Shown: positions 1-13,055, numbered from the stretch's first letter. The stretch: DNA of 64,000 nucleotides from Dactylonectria macrodidyma (GCA_020744425.1 JAGMUV010000014.1:806001-870000), one strand, 5' to 3'. Notes: generated from the letters alone by a model not told the origin. Numbers and translations are program-made.

Positions 1-545
1 AACGGGGCACTTCTCGACAAAAAAAAAAAAAAAAAAAAAATCGTTCCCTGAGCAGTGGCTAGGCTTTATTCTATAATTGGTTGATTAATTGCTTAGCCAC
101 AAAGTCCGTCGTGGCTTTTGAGGTCTCGCCACGTCACACGGTGGCAGTGAGTTGCGTCTCCATCGCCCCGTTGTGCTTACCTATAATTAGCACGAGTTCA
201 AACCCCTATCGCCCTGTAAGCAAAGAGAATCCGACTCTCATTGCACTGGGCTGGGCTGGGCTCGCAGTGCAACCTCGGCCTCATAAACAGAGCAGCTAAA
301 GTGAAGAGGAACCTTGCTTCAGATTTTTGTCAGTGATAAAAGTAGCCGACCAACACCACGAACAAGGAGTTTTGTGTTCAATGTGTATTATTGCAAGCTC
401 CGTTTCAGCTGACGTAACTTTTGGGAGCTGGTCACAATATCCAGCCTTCAGAACTTCGTACGAATTTCCCTCTTCGGAATTATCTCTCTCCTTCGACCGC
501 GATCGCGTGCGCCCTGCCCAAATCTTCAGAATTGACTGGCTTGCT
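1..545. other. Non-coding start of window with poly(A) tract
   Basis: No supportable gene is seen before the STAND gene. A run of 22 adenines lies at 19-40. The frame of the STAND gene stays open upstream to an ATG at 327, but residues encoded by 327-545 do not look like any family N-terminus, so this is more likely 5' leader. Confidence 0.6.
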
Positions 546-2846
546 ATGGTAGAAGTCATCGGCGTCGTGTCTGGTGTGGCAGGGCTGGTGGTATTTGCAG
601 CGGAAATTACGAAATTGAGCTACTGCCTCATTTCGGATCTCAAGGAGGCCTCTCAAAATCAGAAACTGTATCTCCAAGAAGTTTCGGCACTCACGGATGT
701 TCTATTTCGAGCTGATGGCGTAGCTTCCGAAGCGGAGCTACTCGGACTCACCCTACGCCCTGCATCACTGTCAGATGATCTGATCACCGAGTGCTATGAG
801 CAATTGTCCTGCATTTGCGACGATCTCACAGCCGGCATCAAGAGATCAAAGTGGCTTTTTAAAGAGAAAGAACTGAGTCAGCGCATTGAGAGTCTACGCA
901 GATTACACAGGATATTCTCGATTATTTGTCAACTCATAGTTGACCATCGCGACGGAATCATATCGCAAGATTGGTGAGATTGGTCAACGAGACTGGCATG
1001 ATAAGCTGCTAAAGTGGCTCAATTCATCTGAGGAAACCTCCAAACCAGCACTAAAGCCAGTACCTGGCACTGGGCAATGGCGAATCGAATCTGAGAAATA
1101 CAGGAACTGGCGGGATGGAGACCCGTTAATGATCTGGTGCCACGGTGCTCCGGGAAGCGGAAAGTCAGTCCTTGCGTCGATTGTTTTCCGGGACCTGGAA
1201 ACTTTTGAGCCAGGTCAGTCATTTGTTGCATGTTATTTCTGTGACTACGCAACTCGCAAACAACAAGACTCGTTAGCCATCCTGAGATCAATTCTCTGGA
1301 AACTCCTCAACAAAGCTGGAGAAAGCATCACCTCACCCTTGATTGACTTTCAGAAGAGAGCGAAAAGCGAACCAGACGTCAGAATACTCTCTGAGATGAT
1401 TGTCACTCTCTGTGAACTCGCACCTCCGACGTACTTGATTCTCGATGCACCCGATGAACTAGATGCTCCCGGTGAGATGATGGCTCTCTTGCAAAGGTTT
1501 TCAGCTTCAGGATGTAGAGTTCTCGTAACCAGCAGAGACACCCCCGATCTCCGACATGCTTTGTCCGCAACAAACAACATTGAAATCCAGGCAGACAAAG
1601 GAGACTTGGTATTATTCCTAGAGTATTGTTTTCTTGAGCAAGGTCACGACAAAATAGCCCGCCGTGGCCGCGATCTTATTGAAGGAGTCGTGGAGAAATC
1701 CAACGGAATGTGAGTTTCTTTCACAAGTATGAGAACTAAAACAGAATGCTCACATTTTGCTCAAGATTTCTCCTGGCAAAGATTTTAGTGGACAAGCTAC
1801 TCGATATGACAACCCTGACGCAGATGCGAAAGTCGTCGAGGTCAATGCCGACAACCATCACTGAAGCCTTCGAGTCCAGTGTGAAACGTATTGAGGCCCA
1901 GCCGCGCGCGAGGCGGGATCTTGCATTTCAAGTCATCGCGTGGATTACTCAGTCACACAGAAGTCCCCAGGCCGACGAACTAGTCCACGCGCTTGCTGTC
2001 GAGGAGGACTCGGACGAGTTTGACGAAGATAACATTCGTGACGTGCAGTTGGCCCTGCGAGTATGTGTTGGATTGGTAACCCAAGAGGCTTGGGATGATT
2101 CCCTTGGCATAGTTCATACTACCGCCTACGAATTCTTCCATAGCCGTTACCCACCAAGTATTCGCAGAGATATGGCAGCAACCTGTCTCACGTATTTGAC
2201 TCTTCCACCATTCACCTTTGGCCCATGCAAGACCCTTGAGGAGATTTCTTTGCGCAAACAACAGCGACCTTTCATGTTGTATGCCGCCAAGTTCTGGGGT
2301 GATCATGTTGACCAAAATGACGTTGAGAATGACCTAGACACCCTCATAGAATTTCTCCTGGCTAATCGTGAGTTACGCCTAAGCTCCTTCCAGGCTCTGC
2401 ATTATCGGCCTGAGATCACCAATGAGGCAATCTCTACAGAGCTGCTCGCTACTACCCCGACAGATCAACAGGCCCTCCATGTTGCAGCATATTGGAACTT
2501 AGCTTCTACGACAACTTTGCTCCTGCGGAATGGACACGACAACTCCCCAAAAGACTCCCAGCAATGGACTCCCCTCCACTGGGCTTGCTACAGAGAAAGC
2601 CTTGCTTCGATAGACCAACTAGTGGCTGCCGGGGCCGACTTGGACGCCCAAGACTCTCAGGGGTGGACACCACTGTTCTGGTTGGCCGTCAAAGACAACG
2701 AAGTGGGCATACGCACAGTGCTTTCGAAAGGGGCTGAGGTGGCGACTGCCGCAGATCACATTTGCATTCGCGATGTTCTCAAATTTGAACGCCATCAGGA
2801 ACTCTGGGAAAGGTTGAGAGAAGGAATATCCGAAAAGATGTCGTAA
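546..2846 (+). CDS. STAND/NLR-type protein: fungal N-terminal domain, NACHT-like NTPase, ankyrin repeats (frame problem)
   Basis: This is a fungal NOD-like (STAND) protein of the kind linked to non-self recognition. The start at 546 gives MVEVIGVVSGVAGLVVFAAE, the usual hydrophobic opening of the fungal STAND N-terminal domain. A P-loop GAPGSGKS lies at 1144-1167 and a Walker B-like LILDAPDEL near 1437, with Pro where LDALDE is usual. The NACHT-associated NGIFLLAK is formed across an intron at 1710-1765. Two or three ankyrin repeats lie at about 2480-2760. The N-terminal exon and the NTPase exon are in different frames. They can be joined by a 40-base intron (939-978, weak donor GTTGAC), giving 734 aa, or the gene carries a frameshift. 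Downstream exons look undamaged. Effector function is inferred from the family only. Confidence 0.75.
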
Positions 2847-5719
2847 TTCTACGAGAAACAGGAGATTCTGAAATGAAACAAGAGTCAGTGATCCCACAAA
2901 GCTCAATCTACGTTTCGTGATGAGTTCATCAAGCTGTGTTTACCATTCAACACACCGAAAAGAGCAGTAGTCAGTTGTAGATACATGAGTCGCGCCCCGT
3001 CAGGTTATATATATTTGACATCTGTGAAGTACAGGTGTAATCACCGGCTGGGTTTAAACTAGTGGCGATAGAGTCGCCATATACCTGTTCCGGGCGAAAC
3101 GCTAATCAGATTTGGTAGTATCAGAGCCACGCAGCAGCATGCCAAGTGCAGGATCTCGAAATGAGATCTGCAATAGCGTAATTGATACCCTGGATAACGT
3201 GGGGCTCGGCTGCAGAGCAGCTGCGCTGGGGAAACCGGCGCCAGTGCATAATTACGTATTTCGAGTAACTTCACAGGGGTCCATAGAAGCTGACTCTAAG
3301 GGAACGTATTGATAGCGACATGACTTGTGTGTTAATTTATACTATGATTCTCACCAGGCCTGCGTAAATTTTAACAGATTCTCCAAATACCTATTAATGC
3401 ACTGCGTTGGCCTTGACTTGCGCTCACTTTGAACTTTATTACTGCTTGTCATTTGTTACCTGATTTGATACTCATGCGTTGACTTAGGTTTGTGTCTCCG
3501 GGTTCTGGCTACCCTATTGTAGAAGCTACCCAGCCGGCACTACAATACAAAGCAACGGAGGCGTTCAAGGACGGTTGTGACCTAGCTGCAGAACGGACGT
3601 CTCCATTCAATTATAGTTATTGATGGCCTTCAATTAAGCTCTGTTTCTCATTGAAAGGGCTTATTTCTTGCGTAGATCCAGTTTCTTCGATATCACTAAC
3701 TTCTCGGCACAACTTACCCCTTCTAACGTTCTCGTTCTTCATCTCCACCTTGGCATCATTATTCACAGATTGTTGCCGTGGCCGTCTCTTTGGCAATCAG
3801 AGCCAATTCGGTCGCCAATAACTGGTGAATAAGTCCATAAAAGAATTATAGAAACGCCAAGCATGGATTTGCATCACGGTGAGTCCCCCCTGATGTGGCA
3901 GGCTGGTAGTTCCTCCTCCGTATCTGTTCTACTGCTAGAATTGCTGTCCGCTCCACCAAGGGCGGGTTGCTGCCGTGTCCGTTCCGTGTTTGTAGTCTTG
4001 ATTTGCTGGGATATTTTGAAGCAATGGTTCCATTCTTATTTCGTGCCTCCATTGACGTAGGTTGTGTTTCTTGTTGGGCTTCTCACAAAGTTCCCGAGGC
4101 TAAAACTTGCCTTGGTTACTCCACACACACACTCCAATTCGTCGACACAACTTTCTACTTTTCTGTGTTCTCAAATGTGTCAAGGTATATGGTTAAGTCA
4201 AATTTCACTATACCTTAGGCTGCTGAAAGCTCGCGCTGACCACATGACTCTTCCCATCTTCGTTCAGAGTGTTGGTGTGATGCAGAGTAGTGTGAATCAC
4301 TGTTGCCATCCTCTCGGGGTTAAGACGTATGAATAGAGATATTTTCAAATGGTAGTAGTCGGAGCTTGTTCCGATGCACAATATAGTAATGCATGGCGTG
4401 GTGAGAAAGGCGTCGGGGAAGGGCTGAGCGCAACCTCGGTATCGATTTACCTAGACCGGTGAAAGCGATGAAATGAAAACGGACCGAAAGAAAGCGTGCG
4501 TGAACACGAGACTCAGCCCATGGAAGGTGAGATTGTGAATTGCCGCATGACAAATGATTCACGCTGCCAGACAGTTTCAGTCGCAGGTATAAGAGCGGTA
4601 GGACCACTTGCTAAAGCACCTGCTCGATTGAGCCATTGCTTGACAGCCGCATTGCTCTGGGATTTGTCTTGCGGCTTATTTCCCTCTCTTATTAGCGAGA
4701 CGAGTCAGTGCCAAATGGGAAAATTTCTAAGATTGGAGATGAGGTTGCTGTGGCGAAGTGGATGAGGTTTGGTAACTTTTATCACATAGTTTCCACCCGA
4801 ACCCGCAGTACGGCCGGCGGCCAATGCTTGGACGGTCCGGGGATCCACATTCTCGGCCCACTGGTACGGCCGCCGACTCGTCACACCACAAACATCGTCT
4901 TGAACCTGGATTCTCGGCGCGGCGGCGGCGGCGGACGCGGAGGCCCATGGGGAATCCTGATCACAACCTCCGCCGCCGCCGGCTGATGTAACGGCAAGAT
5001 CATGTCCTTTGGGAGCTGGATTCTCGGTGACGCGGCCGGGCTTAGCAAAACAACACGGTTGGTTACAAGACGACTGTGTCAGCCATGCCATCATCTCCAG
5101 ACGGCCGCGCCGACGAAGCACGCACCATCAATCTCCCTGCAATGCCTACATTGCTCCTGTGACTCGGAGTTCCGAATCAGGAGCCGAAAGGTCGGAAGGT
5201 CGTTGTTCTGCTCATCGGAGGCCACATACCAAATTCCTTTGGCTGAGCCACTTGTGAACGCAGAGGAATGGCTTTGACATTTGAGTTGGGGTTCCAGAAC
5301 ACTCAATCATGATGTCAAACCAAATGCTCAACCCGAATCCACAACTCATCGATAAACTCGTCCGACTCTGGGACGCAAGCTTACCTTTGTACAACACATT
5401 GACGCTTTCCGAGACCTCCGTTATCACACCTTCTAGAACACAAACAGAATCACGTACTCGTTTCATGATAGCTATGACACTTGACGCGGATAACGTCGGC
5501 CGGCGGGTCGTAAAGACTCGCATCATCGGATTTTTACGTACAATAGTATGGGGTTCTCCACCCCCGACGTGGGGACTTCACCCAGCTTGGACCAGTCTAA
5601 CCAGATCAAAGTTATACTTAAAGAGTCGAGGCAAGACGAAGTGCTTTTTCTTTTCCACATTAGAGTTGTTACAGCTCACTTGCATCCTCGTCTAGATTAT
5701 CTCACGAACATCAGTCACC
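2847..5719. other. Gene-poor spacer
   Basis: No reading frame with convincing protein character was found in about 2.9 kb. The left part is AT-rich. The part from 4,800 to 5,050 is GC-rich, with opposed CGG and CCG runs and several copies of a short ATTCTCGG motif. The last few hundred bases should hold the promoter and leader of the permease gene. Confidence 0.5.
4905..5045. repeat. Opposed CGG/CCG runs with repeated TGGATTCTCGG
   Basis: A (CGG)n-type run at about 4919-4936 faces a (CCG)n-type run at about 4968-4982 and could fold into a hairpin. The phrase CTGGATTCTCGG occurs at about 4908 and again at about 5019, each followed by a GC-rich run. A related ATTCTCGG lies near 4847. This is a simple-sequence feature with no known role. 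Confidence 0.5.
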
Positions 5720-7240
5720 ATGGGGATCGCGAACATCGACCCGAAGCCGCCGGCGGCATCATACCCAAAAGACTCCGAGCTCGACTCCGACCAAATAGCA
5801 AGTGTCAACAAGACTTACGACCAAGCCGTAGGAACTGTCACCGACTTCGAGAAACAAAAGACCGCCGAAGGAGAAGCCCACTTCCGCCGGCTTGGCTGGA
5901 AACGGCTGACCGTTATCTTGGTTGTTGAGGCCATTGGCCTTGGAACCTTCAGTCTCCCCGCCGCCTTCGCCACACTTGGTGTTGTTGCAGGTACATTTTG
6001 TTGCGTCACACTAGGACTTATGGCAATCTATACGGGCTGGATTGTTGGCAAAGTCTCTGTTGTTTACCCCTCGATTCATCACTATGGCGACATCGGTGGC
6101 CTTCTCATGGGCCGTTTTGGAGAAGAGCTTTTTGGCTTCCTCTACGTACTGCAACTGATCCTCATGACATCATCCTTTATGCTCACAGGAACCATCGCCT
6201 TCGACGTTTTGAGCGACTCAGGAGCCTGTGGAATTATCTTCAGCATCGTCTCTGGCATTCTGCTATTCCTCCTAGCCATCATGCCGTCATTTACCGAGGC
6301 AGCCATCTTGGGCTACATCGATCTCTTCTCAGTCGTCTCAGCCATCGGAGTTACTGTTATTGCCAGCGGTATCAAATCCGCCGACAATCCTGGGTTGGCC
6401 AATGTGGACTGGTCTGCTTGGCCGCATCCGGACGCCACCTTCAAGGACGGCATGGTGGCGATCTGCAACATGCTGTTCGCATACTGCTTTGCCATGTTCC
6501 TAACTCCTTTTATGTCTGAAATGCATACTCCCCAAGACTTTATGAAGTCGGTTTGGACCCTGGGAATCATCGAGATGGTTGTGTATACCGTCACCGGGGT
6601 GGTCATCTACGTCTTTGTCGGATCCGGTGTCGAGAGTCCCTCGCTCCTGTCGTTGACACCTTTGATGTCTAAGATTGCCTTTGGCGTTGCACTGCCTATC
6701 ATCTTCATTTCCGGTGCTATTGTAGGTCTTCCCTAATCTTGGCCCTACCCCAAGTGCTTAATCTAACTCCAATTAGGGCAATACAGTCACTGCGCGATAT
6801 GTGCATCTTCGAATGTACAAAGATTCTGTTGTTCGCTTCATCAACACTACGAAAGGATGGGTCACTTGGCTCGCCGTTCTGGCTGTGATCACTATCGTCT
6901 CATGGGTTATTGCGGAAGGAATTCCCATCTTCAATGACCTTCTCGCTCTCAGCTCGGCTCTCTTCGTATCTGGTTTTGTTTTATACTTTCCAGCCGTTAT
7001 GTGGTACAAGCTTCTCTGTGAAGGAAAATGGTATGAGAGAGAGAACATCCTCCATGCTGCCGCTTCCATGTTCTGTTTCCTGTTTGGCCTTCTTGTCCTC
7101 TTCGGAGGGACTTACGCTAGTGCTAAAGATATTGTAAGTCTTGGGTCAATTTCTGATCAGTCAAGGGATACACAAACTAATCAGTCCAACAGCAACACCA
7201 CTACGCGATTGGCAGCATTGGAAAGCCATTTTCGTGTTGA
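5720..7240 (+). CDS. AAAP-family amino-acid permease (Mtr-like)
   Basis: This is a multi-pass plasma-membrane amino-acid transporter (Aa_trans fold, similar to the Neurospora Mtr neutral amino-acid permease). The start ATG at 5720 is in good context (CACCATGG). About 55 hydrophilic residues precede the conserved RLGWKRLTVILVVEAIGLGT and about ten hydrophobic segments. Two introns are clear: 6722-6776 (GTAGGT..TTAG, branch CTAAC), which restores GNTVTARYVHLRMYK, and 7134-7192 (GTAAGT..ACAG), which leads to the family-like tail YAIGSIGKPFSC ending at 7240. The protein is about 468 aa, normal for the family. Substrate preference cannot be told from sequence. The neighbour on the left is far away; the lyase gene converges from the right. 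Confidence 0.93.
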
Positions 7241-7647
7241 GTCTTAGTATGGGATGCTGTGAGAACATACGCCATCGGATTGCTCGAATACGATGACATT
7301 TGGGGTTGGGAGTGAGAATCTAATTTTATGTGCGAAGAACATGCTTAGCGGAACAGTACCCTTGTACAACACTTTTTTTATGTAGCCGAAGCGAATGAAT
7401 TTATAATTGAAGATCTAAAGCACATATAGCGAACTATTTCCAATAAATTGCGACTGTAGCGCGTCGTTGCAAACGAGAATGAAATACATCCAACACATGT
7501 ACCAGGCACACGATTGCTCAACTGCCCCAACTAGCAATTGTAAAGCCGTGACAAAGCGTTTGACTGTCGATGGGTTGTTGAAACTACCTCAGGAGGGCTA
7601 GTATCATACCTCATGCACAACTTATGAGGGTTCCCCCATGCAGATGC
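7241..7647. other. Short convergent spacer
   Basis: This lies between the 3' ends of the permease and lyase genes and should hold both terminators. No other coding signal was seen. Confidence 0.5.
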
Positions 7648-9299
7648 TCAGAGTCGTCTATGACGGCATGGTTTTCCAAGGCCATTTTTACCAGTTCGCG
7701 ACCTGTCGCTGCTGGTAGTGGTAGTTTGGGCGGAAGACAACGCAGACTCGGACGAATCAGTCGATGTTGCAAGAACAGTCGTGCTGGTAGGGACATTGGC
7801 GACCGTGGTGGGGATGCTGCTTGAGATATCTGATGAAGGAGCAATGGTGGAAACTGCGGCATCACTAGCAACTTGAGTGCTAGACGCGGCACTAGAAAGT
7901 GCAGCGTCCGTTGACGTAGCCTCTGTCGAAGTGGTCTCTGTTGAAGCGGCATTTGTCGAAGACGCCACTGCCGAAGAGGAGGATGCCAAATCTTCGAGAT
8001 CAGACTCGTCTAGATGGTGCAACAAAGAGCCCCAACCCAAACCATCGTAGTGGCCAGAGCCCTCGCCCCAGGATCCTGCTCCTCCTTCGAAACCGCCGTA
8101 GTACTCTAGTGTGTTGTTCAGGTACTCGGTTGTCCATGGAGCATCGAGACCCTTCAATTGGACATAATGGGCGTATAGCAACTCCCACGTCGGCCGAATA
8201 GCTCCACGTGAGGCTTCGCTGATGGTAGTGTAGGAGACGATTCCGTTGGTGTAGGGTTCAAATGGCACATCGTGCCCCAAGTTATACCGAGCAAAATACT
8301 CCGCGCTGCGGCATATGTCAGCCATTGTTCTGTGATATCATGCTCAAGACATGAACTTACCCAAGAAGGATCCGGCTATTATTGTAAGAGAAGAGATCCA
8401 CGCCTTGGTTCCACGCTTGCTGTCCGATAACCCCAAGCAGCTGGAAGTCGAGAGCCGAGTGACCCTGGTCGCGGCCGGATTCCTGACCCTGGCCCAAGGG
8501 ATTGCCCGTGTCCGGTTCCTCAACGATATTTGAAATAGCGTGGTTGATTGCGCCGTTCCCAACGCCATTCTTGAAGTAATCGACGGCGAAATCCCAGGTC
8601 GTCTGGTTGTCAGTGAGAACACCGATGGCCATAGCCGAAGCGATATTGCAGAGCTCCCCTATATTAGGAAAAAATATCAGCATGTGCGTCCAGTCGGTGA
8701 ATTTACATTGGGTCAGTTTTTTTACAATTAGCGAAAAAGTGCAAAACATTGTGCTGAGACCCCAGCACCTGGTTGAGAAAGTCGAGGTTCATTGGCAGGA
8801 AGATGGTCGTCAGCATGTTGGTGACAGTAGACAGACCCGCCTCAACGAAGGGGGCGTAGTCGCGCAGCAACTCGACAGCGTTTGCCAGTTCATAGCCTTG
8901 CAAACCCGCCGTAAGGTAGGCATCGTCTCCGCCGGAGAGCGTTTGCAGCTCTTCCGCCCATGCCACGAGGACAGCTACAGCGGTGTCGGCGTATGTGTCG
9001 TTTCCAGAAATCTTCCATCGAAGAGCAAGGTTGAAAGCGGCGGCGGCGTCGTGCCACAAGAGCTCTCCGTTGGATGCGCGAGACACATCGGCCACAGCGC
9101 CATTGGTGTAAGAAGCACTCGAGAATTCAAGGCTGGTGAGCTTATCCCAAGAGCTGAGCCAAGGGTCTTGCTTGGCGGCAATCTTCTTGGTGGCGCGACT
9201 GATGTCCTGATCAGTCACCAGAAGACCGGGATGAGAAAAAGCAGTCACAGCTGGTACCAGCCAAAGGGACGAAAAGAAAAGGAAGCGACAGAATTCCAT
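7648..9299 (-). CDS. Secreted alginate-lyase-like polysaccharide lyase with Ser/Thr-rich tail
   Basis: A signal peptide (MEFCRFLFFSSLWLVPAVTA) is followed by the family opening FSHPGLLVTDQDI. This is an (alpha/alpha) toroid lyase of the alginate_lyase (PF05426-like) type, predicted to act outside the cell on acidic polysaccharide. Introns are at 8659-8725, which rebuilds FFANWELCNIASAMAIG, and 8306-8360 (branch CTGAC), which rebuilds RILLGAEYFARYNLGHDVPF. Conserved stretches include SQHNVLHFF and the WELLYAHY region. The last ~100 residues are a Ser/Thr/Ala-rich, probably O-glycosylated tail. The extreme C-terminus (SDRSRTGKNGLGKPCRHRRL) is uncertain because another small intron near 7690 could change it. 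Substrate is not known; many fungal members are not active on alginate. Confidence 0.85.
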
Positions 9300-12200
9300 G
9301 ATTGGTAATGAGCGACGGCTTGAAAATCAAGCAACAGAATATGTAAACGAAATACAAGAAGGATGAGGACCAAACCGCAAACCAAAAACAGTGTATTCAC
9401 AGGGACGTCTCGGCTTTATTGGCCCATACCTAGTCACTCGTTGACGCTGTGTCAGGGGAAACTTTCTCGGTAACGGGCGATCAAACATTGACACTGGAGA
9501 TTAAGGCACAGTCGAGGGGGGATGTTTGGACCAGGGTGCGATTGACGCCGGGGTTGATGAGAGCCGCTTGACCCTGGGCGGATCAATACGGACCCATCAA
9601 TCCATCCGAATATACTGTGAGATGCTATTAAATGGGCTTGGGCGGCCTTATTAAGAGTATTCTGAGAGCGTAATTGCGATTTTAAACAAGAGGCGATAAG
9701 TTGCGCCTTTGAGGCTATCAAGTAAATTGTACTCGACGCTGGTCTAATTTGCCGACAAGGTTGGGTAGTTTAGTTTGGCGTGTTTCACCTGGCGCGAGAG
9801 TGGAAAAGTCGCCGCTCTCTAGCCGGGATGCCGTATTTCGAATGATTTGGGATGGGAAACGACAACATTTTCTGCAACAAAGACGTACGTATGTACGTAT
9901 TGAGAATTGGTTGAAGCTATTTCTTATTCCTACCAGTCAATAAATGAATACATATTATAGTATATTTTACGCGCATTTTGTTTTTTATTGTATGATGCAA
10001 CACATGGAGCACTATCGGTTTTCACTTTGGAATACACAGGCACAACTGCCTGTAGATTGGTTGGAGCGCCTAGTGAAGGACCTAATAGAGTTTCGGAAAT
10101 TGTGTCTCGTTTTCATTATCAGGCACACTCGTTACCTATCCTTGTGCCTAGGTCCACTGTCTGTCAAGGGTGGCATGATGCTAACCCTGATGTGTGATGC
10201 CGTCATTCATCTATCCCGGGCGATATACCGGACCATATGCCGACAACTGTGGACCTCCTTGTTCAGACAAAACCACTCATATTTCGTGCTATGGTCTCTG
10301 GCATTCTAATACCGGGCTATGTGCCGGGCGATGTGCCGACACCAGCGGATTTTCGTGTTTGGGCAAAACTACTGATGTCTCGTGTCATCATCCATGGAAT
10401 CAAAACCAGTCTATGAGCAGAGGAAGTATCCATGACCACTTTGATTGAGCATCATGTAGCTCTATTGCTTGTCTCATAGCTCGCTTACTCATAGATACGA
10501 CGTACCGCTATGTAACGCCTCCAACTTGAGGTCCAGCTTCGGCAGACAAGTTTATACAGATAGAATATTGAGATGAGATCTGTTCGATTTTCTCTCGCTC
10601 CCCAGCCTACCAAGGGCGCCTACTAGTGATTCGTAACGTATTTAGCCTCTCCGATCATTGTTAAGAATATGGTGTTACTTGGGTTCTCTAGGAGACTGCA
10701 AAACCGAAAGCTAGATCCTAAATTACAGGCTACTAACGCTTGTAAGGGGTTGCGTCAAGGAGCTAGCTACTGATGAACACTGTACCATCATGTGCAGCTC
10801 CTCCTATTTCGCTCAGCCGCTGGTGGGTGATGAGTCTGAGCTGGGTCACGGACTCTGGGGATGCTCCCATTACTACCAGAGGATCTTGTCTTTTGAACTT
10901 CGTTTACTAGCAACATTAGGAATGTATCCCATTCTCCTTAGCATCGGACATCACTGTTCCGTGCGTATTAACTCGCCATGTGTTTCCCCACCCCCTCGGC
11001 CCCGCATGGGTGGTACAGGCACTGGACAGGGACTCGCCTAAATGTCCAGGTCACAGGTGTCTCAATGATTCTCTATCTGTGTTTACTTAGCGCCTGAGTG
11101 GCTTGGAGGGTGACACTGAAAGGAAATCTATGAGCCTTTCTTACTTATTCGTCTCCAGCATCGTCGGCGAGGTACTTCAGTTGTTCAACTGTTGAAATGC
11201 ACGTGGCGGAATCTCATTACTAAGAAAGCGACCTCGCAACCGCCGTAAAGAGGGATATTATCTGCAAGCTCGTCTGTTCTATCTCAAGTTATAGCGAAAG
11301 GGACTACGCACGCCGCTATTCACTACGTAGCACAATGGTGTCTTGTATGTGCAGGAATGTGACTTTTGCCACCGCGTTGATGTGACTACATCCGAGCCGA
11401 GCTAAAGCAGGTCAAGCTGACCCACGCATACCCACTACCTCTTGAGATACCCCACTCTCATCGCTGGCAAGTTCATCGTCCCTACAAATATACTGTATAA
11501 AGATACGGCAAGCTCAGATATCCTGATCAGGAAACAGGTTCAAACGTGGCCGCACTGGAAGATCGAGTTGCAAGCCCAGCCTGACCTACCGCGGAAAAAG
11601 TCTGTGCGATTGTCAGCAGAGCCAGCCACAAATGCGAGTTGAGATGGCTGCTGTGAAGCCGTTAGGGAACCGGTCTTAACTCCACATCACGTCCCCGGAT
11701 CCCCATTTCTAGCATTGGGGAAGACCTTGTGAATTTAACAGGGAGAACAACTTCTCAATGGCAGAGATGCGAAGGGCGGCTAACACTGTCACCCATGATC
11801 ATGAAGGAGCAAAAATGTGTCGACTGCAAGGGCGCTAGACCATTCTCATCACTCCTCACCGTTCGGAACGTGCGTGTGGACGCGCTACCCTAAGCCATCG
11901 GCCAGTCATGGTACGCCATTGCCGAGACGCTACCGGACGATGGAGCGTGGCTGATCGGATTCATGCAGGGTGTAACCAGTAACTTAGCAAACAGACTTCG
12001 AAATCGAAGTAGTCGTGATGGTCTTACAATGTCTCCGAGAGTGTGGTCAGCTTTCCCCACGTGGCGGATGAGTGAGTGATCTTGACAGGATCACGGGCAG
12101 TCTGTTGTACCACAACATCACCCGAAAGAGCAAGGAGGGAGGGGCTAGCAAATGTTAGAGCCGCATGTAAATGGACCAGGGATGGATGCCCAAAAGTCTT

Positions 12201-13055
12201 TTTGTCTTCCTGGTTGTTGTTGGCAGAGTCCTAGACAGGCATCGTGCCGAGGATCGATACATGATTAGCCAACCACCTCACACACTCAAATCCCAATAAG
12301 GATTGCCCGATCTACTGGGTCTGGCAGGGCTAGCTGGACCAAATCACTGGATTTTTTTAGTGGTACCCCAGAGTCCAAACTGCCTGCAGAGCCGAGACCC
12401 GAATGCGAAGCGGTGGAATCCTTGCATTTCGCAAGTGAGGAACACGGGGTGAGGGAAGAGAAGGACCATTAGCTCCGGTTACAGGGCAACGCCATTCATG
12501 ATAAAAAAACAAAGTTGTCCACCACCTCGGCTGCTTACGACTCCACGCCGCTATTCTCTTTTAGACCCCCGGAGCTTCAGCCCTACTGGCATCAGGCGCA
12601 TTCTCCTTTCAGCTGGAATGCCACTAGCGGATGAGAGGCCGTACGGCGCCAAACGAGATTATCGATTCGGAATGCTCTGGGCCTTGGCGAGGTTGTGGCG
12701 GCTTTTTGGGCACACAAAGCTGGGGCTGAGGTGCCCGTCGTGAGTCCCCGAGACTATTCACAAGCCACTTGCTGCCTAGTTGCAAGGCTAGGCATGGCTT
12801 TAATCAAATAGCTTAAAATTGAGGCGTTTTGCTTCAACCCGACTGGGTCGTTTGGTTCCGCGTGAGGGCTGACTACCTCTTGGCAGCTGGCGGCCGCTTC
12901 ATCGATCCGGGTCGAGACCCGGCTGTGGGTTTCTTTGAGGGCTCAACGATCAATGTAGAATCAGATCAGTTTTTGCTATTTATTGTCTCCTCGCTTTTCC
13001 GCGCAAAGCGTTGCAAAAGTCGCCCGTCACGTACCACTCTGTGCAACACTTGACG
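9300..13055. other. Long gene-poor, decayed-looking region
   Basis: About 3.7 kb without an intact gene. Reading frames are short and broken, with no recognisable domain. A degenerate 90-96 bp tandem repeat sits at about 10,020-10,410 (separate entry). The rest may be eroded transposon or gene sequence, but I could not assign it. The last ~100 bases before 13056 are likely promoter and leader of the next gene. Confidence 0.5.
10020..10410. repeat. Degenerate 90-96 bp tandem repeat (about four units)
   Basis: Corresponding points of successive units start at 10101, 10191, 10280 and 10376, so spacings are about 90, 89 and 96 bases. Each unit has a GATGTCTCGTG-like core followed by CATCATCCATGG-like bases and then a CCGGGCGATGTGCCGAC-like end. 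The last two units align best, including a CAAAAC(C/T)ACT core. In one frame the last two units encode a 32-residue Cys-containing repeat (KTTxxSC shared); in another they encode a hydrophobic repeat. This is either a minisatellite or the remains of a repeat-protein gene. Confidence 0.6.

Noticed and set aside
327..545. Upstream in-frame extension of the STAND gene from the ATG at 327
   Set aside because: The added residues show no family likeness, whereas the ATG at 546 gives the standard hydrophobic STAND N-terminus.
3481..4170. Apparent loose direct repeat (GACTTAGGTTTGTGT and GACGTAGGTTGTGT, with GTTGCCGTGGCCGT and GTTGCTGCCGTGTCCGT)
   Set aside because: The order and spacing of the matches are not kept between the two halves, so chance likeness could not be excluded.
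8330..8360. A 31-base intron (acceptor ATCACAG) in the lyase gene
   Set aside because: Too short. The 55-base version ending at 8306 has a CTGAC branch site and rebuilds the conserved AEYFARYNLG.
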